Below are positions 16,726 through 26,231 of a stretch of 64,000 bases of DNA, piece by piece. Below the pieces are notes generated by a model, which was not told the origin of the DNA, did not search any database, and saw only the letters and a list, made by a program, of their open reading frames with translations. Both the position numbers and the translations under genes were made by a program. The first letter of the stretch is position 1. Every line of letters begins with the position of its first letter. This stretch comes from Cellvibrionaceae bacterium (GTDB lineage Bacteria > Pseudomonadota > Gammaproteobacteria > Pseudomonadales > Cellvibrionaceae). The stretch covers positions 496,001 to 560,000 of the forward strand of contig JAGKWQ010000005.1 in assembly GCA_021151825.1 (NCBI GenBank). Direction: 5' to 3'.

Positions 16726-17709
16726 ATGTCCGAAAAACGTTATGACGTAAGCACCTTCCAGGGTTTGATTCTCGCCCTGCAAGACTACTGGGCGCGCCAA
16801 GGCTGCGTGATTTTGCAACCGCTCGACCTCGAAGTCGGCGCCGGTACTTTCCACCCGGCGACTTTCCTGCGCGCCATCGGCCCGGAAACCTGGAATACCG
16901 CCTACGTGCAGCCCTGCCGCCGCCCAAAAGACGGCCGCTACGGTGAAAACCCCAATCGCTTGCAGCATTACTACCAATTCCAGGTGGCGATGAAGCCCTC
17001 GCCCGCCAACATTCAAGATTTGTATTTGGGTTCGCTGCGCGAGATGGGCATTGATACCAACGTGCACGATGTCCGTTTTGTGGAAGATAACTGGGAATCA
17101 CCAACACTCGGCGCCTGGGGTCTGGGTTGGGAAGTCTGGTTGAACGGTATGGAAGTCACCCAATTCACTTACTTCCAACAAGTTGGCGGTCTGGAATGTT
17201 TCCCGGTAACGGGTGAAATCACTTACGGTATTGAGCGTATCGCCATGTACCTGCAAGGTGTGGATTCAATTTTTGATCTGGTATGGACGATCAACCCCAA
17301 CGGCGACAAAGTGACCTACGGCGATGTGTTTCATCAAAACGAAGTGGAACAATCCACTTACAACTTTGAAGAAGCCGACACTGCATTTTTGTTCAGCAAT
17401 TTCGATTTCTACGAAAAAGAAAGCCAGCGCTTGATGGAAAAAAATCTGCCGCTGCCCGCGTACGAAATGGTGATGAAAGCCTCCCACGCGTTTAACTTGC
17501 TCGATGCGCGCCACGCGATTTCTGTCACCGAGCGCCAGCGTTTTATTTTGCGTGTACGCACCTTATCGCGCGCCGTTGCGCAAGCGTATTTTGATAGCCG
17601 CAAAGCCCTCGGTTTCCCACTTGCACCTGAAGCCCTGCGCGCAGAGCTATTAATTTCAACAGCCGCTGAAGGCTCTTCCGCTGCGACCTCTGCTGAGGAG
17701 AGTAAATAA
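16726..17709 (+). CDS. glyQ: Glycyl-tRNA synthetase alpha subunit
   Basis: The 327-residue catalytic alpha subunit of the bacterial alpha2-beta2 glycyl-tRNA synthetase, which charges tRNA-Gly with glycine. Starts T-F-Q-G-L-I-L-A-L-Q-D-Y-W, continues with G-A-G-T-F-H-P-A-T-F-L-R, P-C-R-R-P-K-D-G-R-Y-G-E-N-P-N-R and E-V-W-L-N-G-M-E-V-T-Q-F-T-Y-F-Q-Q, all strongly conserved class II core segments. The stop TAA overlaps the A of the glyS ATG by one base (17709), so the subunits are coupled for balanced synthesis. The C-terminal Ser/Ala/Glu tail is a little longer than in E. coli. Confidence 0.98.
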   Translation: MSEKRYDVSTFQGLILALQDYWARQGCVILQPLDLEVGAGTFHPATFLRAIGPETWNTAYVQPCRRPKDGRYGENPNRLQHYYQFQVAMKPSPANIQDLYLGSLREMGIDTNVHDVRFVEDNWESPTLGAWGLGWEVWLNGMEVTQFTYFQQVGGLECFPVTGEITYGIERIAMYLQGVDSIFDLVWTINPNGDKVTYGDVFHQNEVEQSTYNFEEADTAFLFSNFDFYEKESQRLMEKNLPLPAYEMVMKASHAFNLLDARHAISVTERQRFILRVRTLSRAVAQAYFDSRKALGFPLAPEALRAELLISTAAEGSSAATSAEESK

Positions 17710-19787
17710 TGTCTGCTGATTTTTTAGTTGAGCTGGGAACCGAAGAGTTACCGCCAAAAGCATTGAAGAATTTGATGGCTTCGTTTGCCGAAACCATCGA
17801 GAACAATTTGAAAGCGGCCGAGTTAACCTTCACCGCCATTAAACCTTTTGCGGCACCGCGTCGCTTAGCCGTATTGGTAGAAAATCTCGCGAGCGAAACA
17901 CCGTCGAAAGAATTGGTTGTCTGGGGTCCACCAGCGGCAATCGCATTTGATAAAGAAGGTCAACCAACCAAAGCAGCACTCGCGTTTGCAGAAAAAAATG
18001 GTATCGCTGCGTCTGAATTAAAAGCAGAGAACGACGGCAAAGCAGAAAAATTGGTTGCACGCATTACTACCGAAGGCAAAAAAACCGTCGAGTTGCTTGA
18101 AGCCGTGGTAACCGACGCGCTGGCAAAATTGCCCATCGCCAAGCGCATGAAATGGGGTGCAAAACGCGAAGAGTTTGTACGCCCGGTGCATTGGTTAGTA
18201 ATGTTGTTTGGCAGCGATGTAATCAACGCATCTATTCTTGGTTTAACGGCTGGCCGCACCACTCGCGGCCACCGTTTCCATTACAACAACACTATCGACC
18301 TCGCCAAAGCGAGCGATTACGCCAGCGTATTAAAAGACACCGGTTTTGTAGTGGCAGATTTTGCTGAGCGCGGCGCGACGATCAAACAGCAAGTAGAAGC
18401 CGAAGCGAAAAAAGTCGGCGGTGTTGCGGTAATCGATGCCGATCTACTCGACGAAGTGACTTCGCTGGTTGAATGGCCAGTGGCGCTGACTGGAAAATTT
18501 GAAGAGCGTTTCCTCGCCGTTCCTGCAGAAGCATTAATTGCTTCTATGAAAGAGCACCAAAAATATTTCCACGTCGTGGACGCTAACGGCAAGCTGAAGA
18601 ATAACTTCATCACTGTCGCTAATATCCAGAGCAAAGATCCATCGCAAATTATCGATGGTAACGAGCGCGTAATTCGCCCGCGCCTTTCCGATGCGGCGTT
18701 CTTCTTTGAAACCGATAAAAAAACCACGCTCGCTTCATTGCGTGAGCGTTTGAAAACGATTGTGTTCCAGGCGCAACTTGGAACTATCTACGATAAAACC
18801 GAACGCGTTGCTGGCCTCGCAAAACTGATCGCTGGCAAATTAAATGCGGACGCCACCTCAGCCGAACGCGCCGCACAATTGTGTAAGTCAGACCTTGTGA
18901 CCAATATGGTGGGCGAGTTCGACGATATGCAAGGTATCGCCGGCTATTACTACGCAGTTAACGATGGCGAAAACGCCGAAGTTGCCGCTGCGATGAATGA
19001 GCAATATATGCCGCGCTTCGCTGGCGACCAATTGCCTGCAACAACTACCGGTGCGATTATCGCGCTGGCAGATCGTTTGGATACTATTAGCGGCATTTTT
19101 GGAATCGGCCAACAACCTACCGGCTCCAAAGATCCGTTTGCGTTGCGTCGTGCAAGTATTGCTGTGTTGCGTTTGTTGGTAGAGAAAAATCTCGCGCTCG
19201 ATTTGCGTGAGCTGCTGACCTTCGCTAAAAACCAACACAAAAATCTTACTGTTGGGGATGAGTTGGTTGAGCAAGTGTTGGCGTATATGCTGGAGCGTTT
19301 CCGCGCCTTCTTTGAAGATGCCAATATCCCCGCAGAAGTTTTCCAATCGGTAACCGCAAAACAATTATCGCAACCACTGGACATTAACCAGCGCGTACTC
19401 GCGGTAAATGAATTCAGCAAGTTGCCACAAGCGCAAGCATTGGCTGCTGCTAACAAGCGGGTATCGAATATTCTCGCCAAACAAAATGCCGCCGTGAGTA
19501 CCGATGTAAACACTGCTCTGTTGCAGGAAGATGCCGAGAAAAATCTGGCGCAAGCCGTTAGCGCAAAAGCGGCTGTAGTCGCACCTTTGTTTGCAGCGCG
19601 CGAATACACCAAAGCACTCGCTGCACTCGCCGATTTGCAACAACCGGTCGATGCGTTTTTTGACAGTGTAATGGTGATGAGCGATGACCCGGCGCTGCAA
19701 CAAAATCGCTTGGCATTGTTGCAACAACTGCGCGGATTGTTTTTGGAAGTGGCCGATATTTCTTATCTGGTACCTGCCAAGAATTGA
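17709..19787 (+). CDS. glyS: Glycyl-tRNA synthetase beta subunit
   Basis: The 692-residue tRNA-binding beta subunit. L-V-E-L-G-T-E-E-L-P-P-K-A-L starts the protein as in all members; other marks are F-A-A-P-R-R-L-A-V, K-R-M-K-W-G, F-V-R-P-V-H-W, M-K-E-H-Q-K-Y-F and G-S-K-D-P-F-A-L-R-R, the last in the HD-like domain, and a C-terminal DALR-type anticodon-binding region (A-L-A-D-L-Q-Q-P-V-D-A-F-F-D). Length is standard. It begins at the last base of glyQ and is followed by a hairpin terminator. Confidence 0.98.
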   Translation: MSADFLVELGTEELPPKALKNLMASFAETIENNLKAAELTFTAIKPFAAPRRLAVLVENLASETPSKELVVWGPPAAIAFDKEGQPTKAALAFAEKNGIAASELKAENDGKAEKLVARITTEGKKTVELLEAVVTDALAKLPIAKRMKWGAKREEFVRPVHWLVMLFGSDVINASILGLTAGRTTRGHRFHYNNTIDLAKASDYASVLKDTGFVVADFAERGATIKQQVEAEAKKVGGVAVIDADLLDEVTSLVEWPVALTGKFEERFLAVPAEALIASMKEHQKYFHVVDANGKLKNNFITVANIQSKDPSQIIDGNERVIRPRLSDAAFFFETDKKTTLASLRERLKTIVFQAQLGTIYDKTERVAGLAKLIAGKLNADATSAERAAQLCKSDLVTNMVGEFDDMQGIAGYYYAVNDGENAEVAAAMNEQYMPRFAGDQLPATTTGAIIALADRLDTISGIFGIGQQPTGSKDPFALRRASIAVLRLLVEKNLALDLRELLTFAKNQHKNLTVGDELVEQVLAYMLERFRAFFEDANIPAEVFQSVTAKQLSQPLDINQRVLAVNEFSKLPQAQALAAANKRVSNILAKQNAAVSTDVNTALLQEDAEKNLAQAVSAKAAVVAPLFAAREYTKALAALADLQQPVDAFFDSVMVMSDDPALQQNRLALLQQLRGLFLEVADISYLVPAKN

Positions 19788-19814
19788 TTGTGGGTGTTTA
19801 TCGTATGCGATACA

Positions 19815-19843
19815 CAGGGCGCAATTTATTGCGCCCTGTTTGT
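19815..19843 (+). terminator. Terminator after glyS
   Basis: CAGGGCGCAA (19815-19824), TTTA loop, TTGCGCCCTG (19829-19838), then TTTGTT. A perfect 10-bp stem with a short T run. Confidence 0.8.
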
Positions 19844-19912
19844 TACACCTGATTATTGATTCCTGTTTCTTCTGGTATCTTGCTAAAACATCTCCATTAA
19901 TGTGGTTACCCA

Positions 19913-20494
19913 ATGAAACTAATCATCCTCGACCGCGACGGCGTTATTAATCACGACCGCGACGACTTTGTAAAATCCGCTGAAGAGTACGTGCCTATTG
20001 AAGGTAGCATCGAAGCAATCGCGCGGCTGAATAAAGCCGGTTTTACTGTCGTGATCGCCACCAACCAATCAGGTCTCGCCAAAGATAAATTTGATCTGGA
20101 AGACCTTGAGGCGATGCATGAAAAAATCACGCAACTGGTAGAAGAACAAGGTGGCGAGATTGGTGCAATTTTTTATTGCCCGCATCAGGATGAAGACAAT
20201 TGTAAATGCCGCAAACCCAAACCCGGTTTGCTGGATGCGATTGAAGCAGAATTTAATACCTCGGTAGAATCCTGTTATTTTGTAGGCGACAGCCTGCGTG
20301 ATTTACAAGCTGGATTACAAAAAGGCTGCAAACCGATTCTGGTGCAAACCGGCAATGGTAAAACTACCCTTGCCCAACTTGCTGAATCTGGTAATGCAAC
20401 CGCTATTTCTATCAACCAGATTCATGTGGTTGATAATCTCGCAGCCGCGGCAGATTTTGTAATTGCCGATATTGAAACAGCTAACGGAATTTAA
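19913..20494 (+). CDS. gmhB: D-glycero-beta-D-manno-heptose 1,7-bisphosphate 7-phosphatase
   Basis: A 193-residue HAD phosphatase in the ADP-heptose pathway for the LPS inner core. The HAD nucleophile and acid are in L-D-R-D-G-V-I-N; motif II is A-T-N-Q-S-G; motif III/IV are K-P-K-P-G and V-G-D-S-L-R-D. The zinc-binding loop C-P-H-x7-C-x-C-R-K-P is intact, which separates GmhB from plain HisB phosphatases. The plsC-like gene follows after one base and probably shares its transcript. Confidence 0.93.
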   Translation: MKLIILDRDGVINHDRDDFVKSAEEYVPIEGSIEAIARLNKAGFTVVIATNQSGLAKDKFDLEDLEAMHEKITQLVEEQGGEIGAIFYCPHQDEDNCKCRKPKPGLLDAIEAEFNTSVESCYFVGDSLRDLQAGLQKGCKPILVQTGNGKTTLAQLAESGNATAISINQIHVVDNLAAAADFVIADIETANGI

Positions 20495-20495
20495 C

Positions 20496-21269
20496 GTGCT
20501 CAGACTTCGCAGTTTAATTTTTGCTATTGGCTATAACATTACCAGTGCATTAGCTGGCTTGATTGCAGTAATTATCTGGCCCATTTTTCCCTATAGCTGG
20601 CGCTGGCGTATCGTCACTTGCTGGAATCGCTTTGTGATGTTCTGGATTCGGTTATGTTGCGGCGTTCGCTTCGAAATTACCGGCAGCAAACATGCGGATA
20701 AATTTCCCTGTGTAGTTATGGCAAAGCACCAAAGCACCTGGGAAACCATGTTCCTGCAATATTATTTTGGCCCGGTCAGCACCATCCTCAAAAAAGAATT
20801 ATTTCGCATTCCGTTTTTTGGCTGGGGTTTGGCGAGTTTACGCCCCATCGCCATTGATCGCAGCAGCCCGATACAAGCACTGAAAGAAATTAAAAAAATC
20901 GGCCTGCGCCGTTTGCAGCAAGGCAACAATTTACTGATTTTTCCTGAAGGTACACGCACACCCGTTGGACTGGTTGGCAATTACGCACGCAGCGGCGCAG
21001 ACATTGCGATCAGCGCTGGAGTACCGATTATCGCCGTTGCACACAATGCCGGCGAATGCTGGCCGCACAAACATTTTATTAAATACCCCGGAACTGTGCG
21101 CGTGGTGATTAGCGAACCCTTTTCGACTGAAGGAAAAGATCGCAAGCAATTAACGGAAGAAATTAAAAACTGGATTGAAAATGAAATTGCCAAAATGCCA
21201 CCGGCGAGAAAAGACGGTGTACGCATTGTGGCGATGAAAACGGAGCTTGAACCGAATCAGCCCGAGTAA
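20496..21269 (+). CDS. plsC: 1-acyl-sn-glycerol-3-phosphate acyltransferase
   Basis: A 257-residue membrane acyltransferase that makes phosphatidic acid from lysophosphatidic acid. After an N-terminal hydrophobic region comes K-H-Q-S-T-W-E-T (the H-x4-D/E catalytic motif, here with Glu as in many gammaproteobacterial members), K-K-E-L-F-R-I-P-F-F-G-W and F-P-E-G-T-R. The start is GTG 20496, one base after the gmhB stop; an open frame back to 20463 lies inside gmhB. The gmhB-plsC order is common in Pseudomonas-like genomes. Confidence 0.92.
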   Translation: MLRLRSLIFAIGYNITSALAGLIAVIIWPIFPYSWRWRIVTCWNRFVMFWIRLCCGVRFEITGSKHADKFPCVVMAKHQSTWETMFLQYYFGPVSTILKKELFRIPFFGWGLASLRPIAIDRSSPIQALKEIKKIGLRRLQQGNNLLIFPEGTRTPVGLVGNYARSGADIAISAGVPIIAVAHNAGECWPHKHFIKYPGTVRVVISEPFSTEGKDRKQLTEEIKNWIENEIAKMPPARKDGVRIVAMKTELEPNQPE

Positions 21270-21300
21270 AACCAGTCGGTTTGTTAAATACTTAATGAAT

Positions 21301-21338
21301 AAAAATCCCCGTACACCGAGAGGTATACGGGGATTTTT
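21301..21338. terminator. Bidirectional intrinsic terminator
   Basis: A perfect 13-bp stem (21301-21313 with 21326-21338, core ATCCCCGTA/TACGGGGAT) carrying A5 and T5 ends, between plsC and the convergent secreted-protein gene. Confidence 0.92.
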
Positions 21339-21380
21339 ATTGGCAGGTTATTTTCCTGCACAGATATTCTATTTACACAA

Positions 21381-21779
21381 TTAATTGTATACGCGATAGC
21401 TGTCGCAATCGCCCACCGCCGTAGCCTGGGCGGAATTAATACTGCATGTTTGGCCGGTTTGAATTCGCGAATCCCAGTATGGAACAGTGTATGTGTAATA
21501 CGTCACCACTACTTTCACTGCCTGGGGTCCTGTAGCACCACTGCAATTGAGGTAATGAGTAGTTACATTCACTCCGTTGGTGGTTGCACCGACAGGTACG
21601 CCGGAAGTAGGTCCATAATTGTTTGAGCTTCCAAAAACCCAGCCGCACCCTGGCTGCATGTAACTTCCATAAGATCCTGCCAGGGCAATATCGCCTGCAA
21701 ATGCCGGCGAAGAAAATGCAGCCGCAGCAATTACACCCGTTGCGAATTTCAATACACGTTTGATGGTTAACATTTTCAC
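21381..21779 (-). CDS. Small secreted protein of unknown family
   Basis: A 132-residue protein I do not recognise. Start GTG 21779 has AAGGAG seven bases upstream. A clear signal peptide (1-28, ending S-P-A-F-A) leaves a mature part of about 104 residues rich in Gly, Tyr, Thr, Asn and Val with four Cys (P-G-C-G-W, L-N-C-S-G, T-C-S-I, G-D-C-D), likely in disulfides, and predicted beta-strands (V-K-V-V-V-T-Y-Y-T-Y). No anchor is present, so it is probably periplasmic or released. It stands alone with terminators on its downstream side and about 200 bases of AT-rich DNA upstream. Confidence 0.7.
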   Translation of the reverse strand: MKMLTIKRVLKFATGVIAAAAFSSPAFAGDIALAGSYGSYMQPGCGWVFGSSNNYGPTSGVPVGATTNGVNVTTHYLNCSGATGPQAVKVVVTYYTYTVPYWDSRIQTGQTCSINSAQATAVGDCDSYRVYN

Positions 21780-21990
21780 AGGGTAGCTCCTTTATAGTTT
21801 TTACCATTGGTATTAATGGCGTTTTTTATACTAGAAGTATTGGTTGTTTTTGCAACAACGAACTATGCGACAGCGATATAATTTTTTATTAATGAATAAT
21901 TAAAATTTTTATTATTGATAGGCAATATTTTTTATCCGTTTGAATCAAATTTTCCTGAAAAATAATTCGGTTTTGCGTTTTTGTTAAATA

Positions 21991-22022
21991 AAAAAAATCC
22001 CCGCCAGGGCGAGGATTTTTTT
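21991..22022 (-). terminator. Terminator of the Ser-rich lipoprotein gene
   Basis: AAATCC-CCGCC / GGCG-AGGATTT hairpin (one mismatch) with A and T runs, 18 bases after the minus-strand stop at 22040. The 190 bases between it and the start at 21779 are AT-rich and hold only the presumed promoter of the secreted-protein gene. Confidence 0.75.
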
Positions 22023-22039
22023 GCAGCATGATTTATCGG

Positions 22040-22351
22040 TTAGTCAATCGTTGCCGTGCCTTCTTTTAAAATCACTACCGTTTTATTACCGTCCCAATAA
22101 TGTTTTTTAGTTACGACTAAATCGATAGTACCAGTGTTGGTAATTTTCGTACTCGCCGTATAGGGATACTCTTTATTCAATTCCATCACGTTGCTCACTG
22201 CCACCGACGAACTGCTGGAGCTTACCGCACTGCTGGCAACACTACTCACACTGGAAGAGGAACTGTTGTGGTGTTTTTTACTATCGCCACCGCACGCCCC
22301 CAGACCCGCGACCGATAACAGGAGTACCGCATTAACAATTAATTTTTTCAT
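22040..22351 (-). CDS. Small lipoprotein with poly-serine linker
   Basis: A 103-residue predicted lipoprotein. AAGGAG lies six bases before ATG 22351. The signal peptide ends in G-L-G-A-C (lipidated Cys20), followed by G-G-D-S-K-K, a run of mostly serine (about 29-50) and a small C-terminal domain of about 50 residues (E-L-N-K-E-Y-P-Y-T, then T-N-T-G-T-I-D-L-V-V). The C-G-G-D-S-K-K start is shared with the giant pectinase at 42867-48995, a sign of a common surface-lipoprotein leader in this genome. It begins 10 bases after the large repeat protein and is probably in its operon. Confidence 0.8.
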   Translation of the reverse strand: MKKLIVNAVLLLSVAGLGACGGDSKKHHNSSSSSVSSVASSAVSSSSSSVAVSNVMELNKEYPYTASTKITNTGTIDLVVTKKHYWDGNKTVVILKEGTATID

Positions 22352-22361
22352 CGCTCGCTCC

Positions 22362-25300
22362 TTATTTCTTCGCCGGATAGCTGAGGGTAATGCTGAACGC
22401 ATCGTCGGTACTTTCAAACGCGGTCATCTGTGGTGAACCAGCATCGGTACCCGGTTTGAAAAACTCCACCAAACCTGTGTTATCAGAATAGAGCTGGACG
22501 GATTGCAGTGTTCCGCCGGTGATGTCGATAGCAGCCTGAGCGTTGTCATCCACCGCCGCCGCTTTTTGCAGGCCAGGTTTTTGGTTTGAGGAAGCTCCGG
22601 GCGCTTTCACCTGCGCGCTAACGCTACTACCCGAGAAGCCACCGCCTGAACCCGTGCTGGGAGCAAATCCACCGGTTCCAGCACTAACAAAGCCCCCGCC
22701 AATTGCGCCGGAAATAAGCGATGCAGTTTGAGTGGATGCAATGCCCATAGAAACACTGCTGCCTAAACCAGAACCACTACCAAACCCTTGGGTGGTAGTC
22801 ACAGAGCTGCTTCCAAACAGGGAAGTACTAATCACAGTTCCCGCACCGTAAAAAGTACTGATCGCCGCTGAATCGCCGCGTGCGGCATTGCGTACAAGGG
22901 TCGAACCGTCGGCAGACGCATCACCTGACGTGGCGGTAGTCGTGGTCGAACCGGAAACCGTGGTAGTTCCCAGAGTCTTACCTGTAGCAGTATCGGTAAC
23001 GGCAACAGTAGTTCCGCTGGAAGTAGTGTTTACCGCGGCAGTTTGGCCACTGCTGGTACTCACTTCTGATACTTTCTGGCCATCCTTCATGACAGTGGTA
23101 TTGGTTGTGCTGGTTGTGGCAACCACATTGGTGGTTTCCCCCGTGGCTGGATTGTTGAGCGTGCCAGTCGCTTCATTGGAGTTAGTAACAGAAAATTCCG
23201 CATTTGGATTGTTGGTTGTGACAGTAGTACCCGATTGGGTTGCGCCGCTCGCATTCTGATTGCTAACTCGCACCGATGTTGAGGCACTACCTGTTCCAGT
23301 AGTAGTGGTAGTCGCCACAGTCGCCTGGGTGCTATTGCCTTGCTCGTTCGGTTCGCTGGTTTTACTTACCGATTTGGTATTCGTAGTGTCGGTGCTGAGG
23401 GTACTGTTACTGCAGTTAGTGCAGGTAACTACCGGTGTGTTAGCTTGTTTGGTGAAGTTAGCGGTGGTAGTTCTGTATAAAAAACTGTACTCCTCAGTGA
23501 AAGAGGTAAATACATAACCGGGATTAGCCTCAGCTACACATCTTTGGCGCACTTCATCCGCTCTTATACCGCCCACGTTTTCGTCAAAGCTGGTGCCACA
23601 CCAAACACTACCCGCTCCAGCGGGTTGGGTTTTGATAGGACGATCAGTTAAATTGAAACCATAATGGGCAATTATGTGCTTATCCGAGGTGATGTTTTCA
23701 ATGATGCAGTTATGGCCTTCGACCCGGGTACAATCACCGCTCCAACCCCTGTAAGTTGGTTCTGTTCCTATCCATGAAGTCGGACTAGCAACATGACAGC
23801 TCACTGTAGAATTTATGCTGATAGGGTTGGATTGTGAGCAATTCATCACCCTAAATGGAACGATAATCTCAGGTAGTTCCCCTGGAAGTAACAACAGGTA
23901 AGAAGACCCACCTACGAATTGCTGCCGACCACTAATCTTGAAGCTGGTGGCGGTCTCAAAGGTCGCACTCACCGATTTCGCGCTGGTGACATTCTCCACT
24001 TTGCAGCTAGTGTCAGTGCCGGAGCAATCTCCACCCCAGCTGGCAAAGCGAAAACCGGCGTTAGCTTTGACTGTACAGGTGCCAGTGCCGCCTTCCAGAA
24101 TATCTTTCGTACAACTGATGGTTCCGCTATTTGCTGGTGTGACTTGTGTAGCTATGTTGTAACTCGGAAGCAGTTCAAAGCTGGCCGTCACTGATGTATT
24201 GGCCGTAACGCTGGCAAGGGTACAAGTGCTGCCGGAACAAGCGCCGCTCCATCCACTAAAACGATAACCCGCCGCAGCCTTGGCAGTACAACTGCTCGCA
24301 CTGCCATAAACTACCGGGCTGGTACAGCTGGCAGAACCGGCATCAATTGGGCTCGCGGTTGCCGACACGGTGTAACTATTAATAGTGAAGTTAGCGGTGA
24401 CACTTTGGTTGGAGGTTACTCCGCTGAAATTACAGGTGGTGCCGCTGGCACTCGGGCATCCGCTCCAACCGGTAAAGGTATATCCGGTATTTCCGGCTGC
24501 ACTACAGGAACCATTACCACCATGGCTGATATTGCTGGAACAACTAACGCTACCACCAGCAACGGGCGATGCAGAACCGGAAATACTGTATGTCGCCGGT
24601 GCAAAAGTGGCGGTGACAGTTTTGTTCGCTGTCACATTGGTTAATACACAAGAGCCACCAGCACAGTCACCACTCCAACCGGTAAAGGTATTACCCGCGT
24701 TGGGGCTGGCAGTACAGGTGCTATTGCTGCCTTCACTCACCGGGTTAGGTGTACAGGACGCGGTGCCCGAGCCAGACGTGTTTACAGTGACGGTAAATGT
24801 CGGTGCGGTGAAGTTTGCCGTTACCGATTTGGCACCATTTACCGTTGTAAGGGCGCAGGTTGCACCAGTACAGTCACCGCTCCAATTGGTAAAGGTGTAG
24901 CCGGGGTTAGCGGTATAGGTACAAGTGGTGTTACTACCGTGGGTTACTGGATTACTACTGCAGCTAACTGAACCAGCTGTTGATGGGTTTGCCAGGGTTG
25001 TTATCGGGTACTGGCTAACGACAAATTCAGCATCCATATACCAGATATTGGTGACGTTATTGGGCGCACAAACGGCACCTACACAGTCTCCAGACCACTT
25101 GTCAAAGGTATAACCGGGAGCGGGTGTTGGGGTACATACCGAATTCCCACCCGCCGCAACCGGGTTAGGTGAACAGTTAGCAGTACCGCTGGAAGGTGGA
25201 AAAGCAGCTGCAATCAGGACGTGGCCTTTCGTTGCGGAACACGCATTGGCTGCGGTATCTGTACCACCATTCTTACCCTTACAACCCCAATAAGCTCTGG

Positions 25301-25967
25301 TTGCGTCTTCCGCATACGCGAATTCGACATCAACAGCACAGAGTTCTGACGAAGGTGGGAGCCTGGAAACATCAACAACACCTCCGCTGGCAACACCACA
25401 AGCCCCATTAACTGGCGTGACGGTGCCGATGGTGACGGTTAGTGGGTCTGAAATGTCCTTCTCCATCACCATGGGAAACATCGGGTCCATCATCTGCGTT
25501 GTGATAATGCCCGTACCGCTGCCATTGTCGAAGCTGTAATTTCCCGCCGTCGGGTTAGTCACGCCACCAACAACGATTTCTACCTCCGTCCCGCCCGGAA
25601 CAGAAACCCCTCCACCGACCGATGCATTAACAGCCAGGCCAACGGTATTGCCCGAGCCATACGATTTGCGGCAAATAGCCGTTCCCCCCATAGGCACCGG
25701 GTTCAGCGTAATCGACGCAACCCGGTCACATGCGCCGCTAGCCACAGCGAACCCAGGTGGGAAAGTGACGTACAACAGCGCCTCATCCGCATTTACATCC
25801 TGCTCCAGGGTGTACGTAAATGTGTAGGTCGTTGTAGCACCGGGAGCTGAATCTGCCGGCGTCACTGACACGTTGGTCAACGTGCCTGCCAATGCGGCTT
25901 GCGCCATCAGGCCAATACCTGCCAAAAGGGAGAATTTTCCTAAACGTCTCAATCTGGAAAACGCCAT
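22362..25967 (-). CDS. Large secreted protein with InlB-type (WSGDC) repeats
   Basis: A 1,201-residue exported protein. Start ATG 25967 is preferred over ATG 25973 because AAGG is then at good distance. Signal peptide (1-28); an N-terminal DUF11/surface-layer-like beta domain (about 30-180); then from about 250 to 800 at least seven divergent InlB B-repeats of 70-75 residues, each with the pattern G-Y-x-F-x-x-W-S-G-D-C ... C ... V-T-x-x-x-x-V-x-A-x-F and paired Cys, the eighth degenerate; then a Thr/Ser-rich section (about 850-1060), a Gly/Ser-rich section and a short closing domain. Such repeats are found in adhesins and surface proteins. No sorting signal or autotransporter domain is visible. 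Confidence 0.85.
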   Translation of the reverse strand: MAFSRLRRLGKFSLLAGIGLMAQAALAGTLTNVSVTPADSAPGATTTYTFTYTLEQDVNADEALLYVTFPPGFAVASGACDRVASITLNPVPMGGTAICRKSYGSGNTVGLAVNASVGGGVSVPGGTEVEIVVGGVTNPTAGNYSFDNGSGTGIITTQMMDPMFPMVMEKDISDPLTVTIGTVTPVNGACGVASGGVVDVSRLPPSSELCAVDVEFAYAEDATRAYWGCKGKNGGTDTAANACSATKGHVLIAAAFPPSSGTANCSPNPVAAGGNSVCTPTPAPGYTFDKWSGDCVGAVCAPNNVTNIWYMDAEFVVSQYPITTLANPSTAGSVSCSSNPVTHGSNTTCTYTANPGYTFTNWSGDCTGATCALTTVNGAKSVTANFTAPTFTVTVNTSGSGTASCTPNPVSEGSNSTCTASPNAGNTFTGWSGDCAGGSCVLTNVTANKTVTATFAPATYSISGSASPVAGGSVSCSSNISHGGNGSCSAAGNTGYTFTGWSGCPSASGTTCNFSGVTSNQSVTANFTINSYTVSATASPIDAGSASCTSPVVYGSASSCTAKAAAGYRFSGWSGACSGSTCTLASVTANTSVTASFELLPSYNIATQVTPANSGTISCTKDILEGGTGTCTVKANAGFRFASWGGDCSGTDTSCKVENVTSAKSVSATFETATSFKISGRQQFVGGSSYLLLLPGELPEIIVPFRVMNCSQSNPISINSTVSCHVASPTSWIGTEPTYRGWSGDCTRVEGHNCIIENITSDKHIIAHYGFNLTDRPIKTQPAGAGSVWCGTSFDENVGGIRADEVRQRCVAEANPGYVFTSFTEEYSFLYRTTTANFTKQANTPVVTCTNCSNSTLSTDTTNTKSVSKTSEPNEQGNSTQATVATTTTTGTGSASTSVRVSNQNASGATQSGTTVTTNNPNAEFSVTNSNEATGTLNNPATGETTNVVATTSTTNTTVMKDGQKVSEVSTSSGQTAAVNTTSSGTTVAVTDTATGKTLGTTTVSGSTTTTATSGDASADGSTLVRNAARGDSAAISTFYGAGTVISTSLFGSSSVTTTQGFGSGSGLGSSVSMGIASTQTASLISGAIGGGFVSAGTGGFAPSTGSGGGFSGSSVSAQVKAPGASSNQKPGLQKAAAVDDNAQAAIDITGGTLQSVQLYSDNTGLVEFFKPGTDAGSPQMTAFESTDDAFSITLSYPAKK

Positions 25968-26179
25968 AAACATTACCTTGGGTTATCGGAGTGAAAAATT
26001 TTCGAGTTATATGGGTTATACATTTGCACGCCAACTTAAGACTTTTATATAACCAATTATTTATTTAATGCTCTATTAACAGCATTAGACTAGCTAATTA
26101 TTATAAAAAGGCTATCTTATGTACCTTGGTTATCTAGAATTTTTATAAGCCGTTTTTGCAGATTGACCCTTTTACGGGA

Positions 26180-26206
26180 ATAAGAAAGCCCTCTTGAAGA
26201 GGGCTT
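26180..26206 (-). terminator. Terminator after GNAT gene
   Basis: AAGCCCTCTT / AAGAGGGCTT inverted repeat (26186-26206); on the minus strand it is followed by TTTCTTATT. The 220 bases to its left hold the AT-rich promoter region of the repeat protein. Confidence 0.65.
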
Positions 26207-26231
26207 GTGAGGATAACGAACTGCTGGTTAT

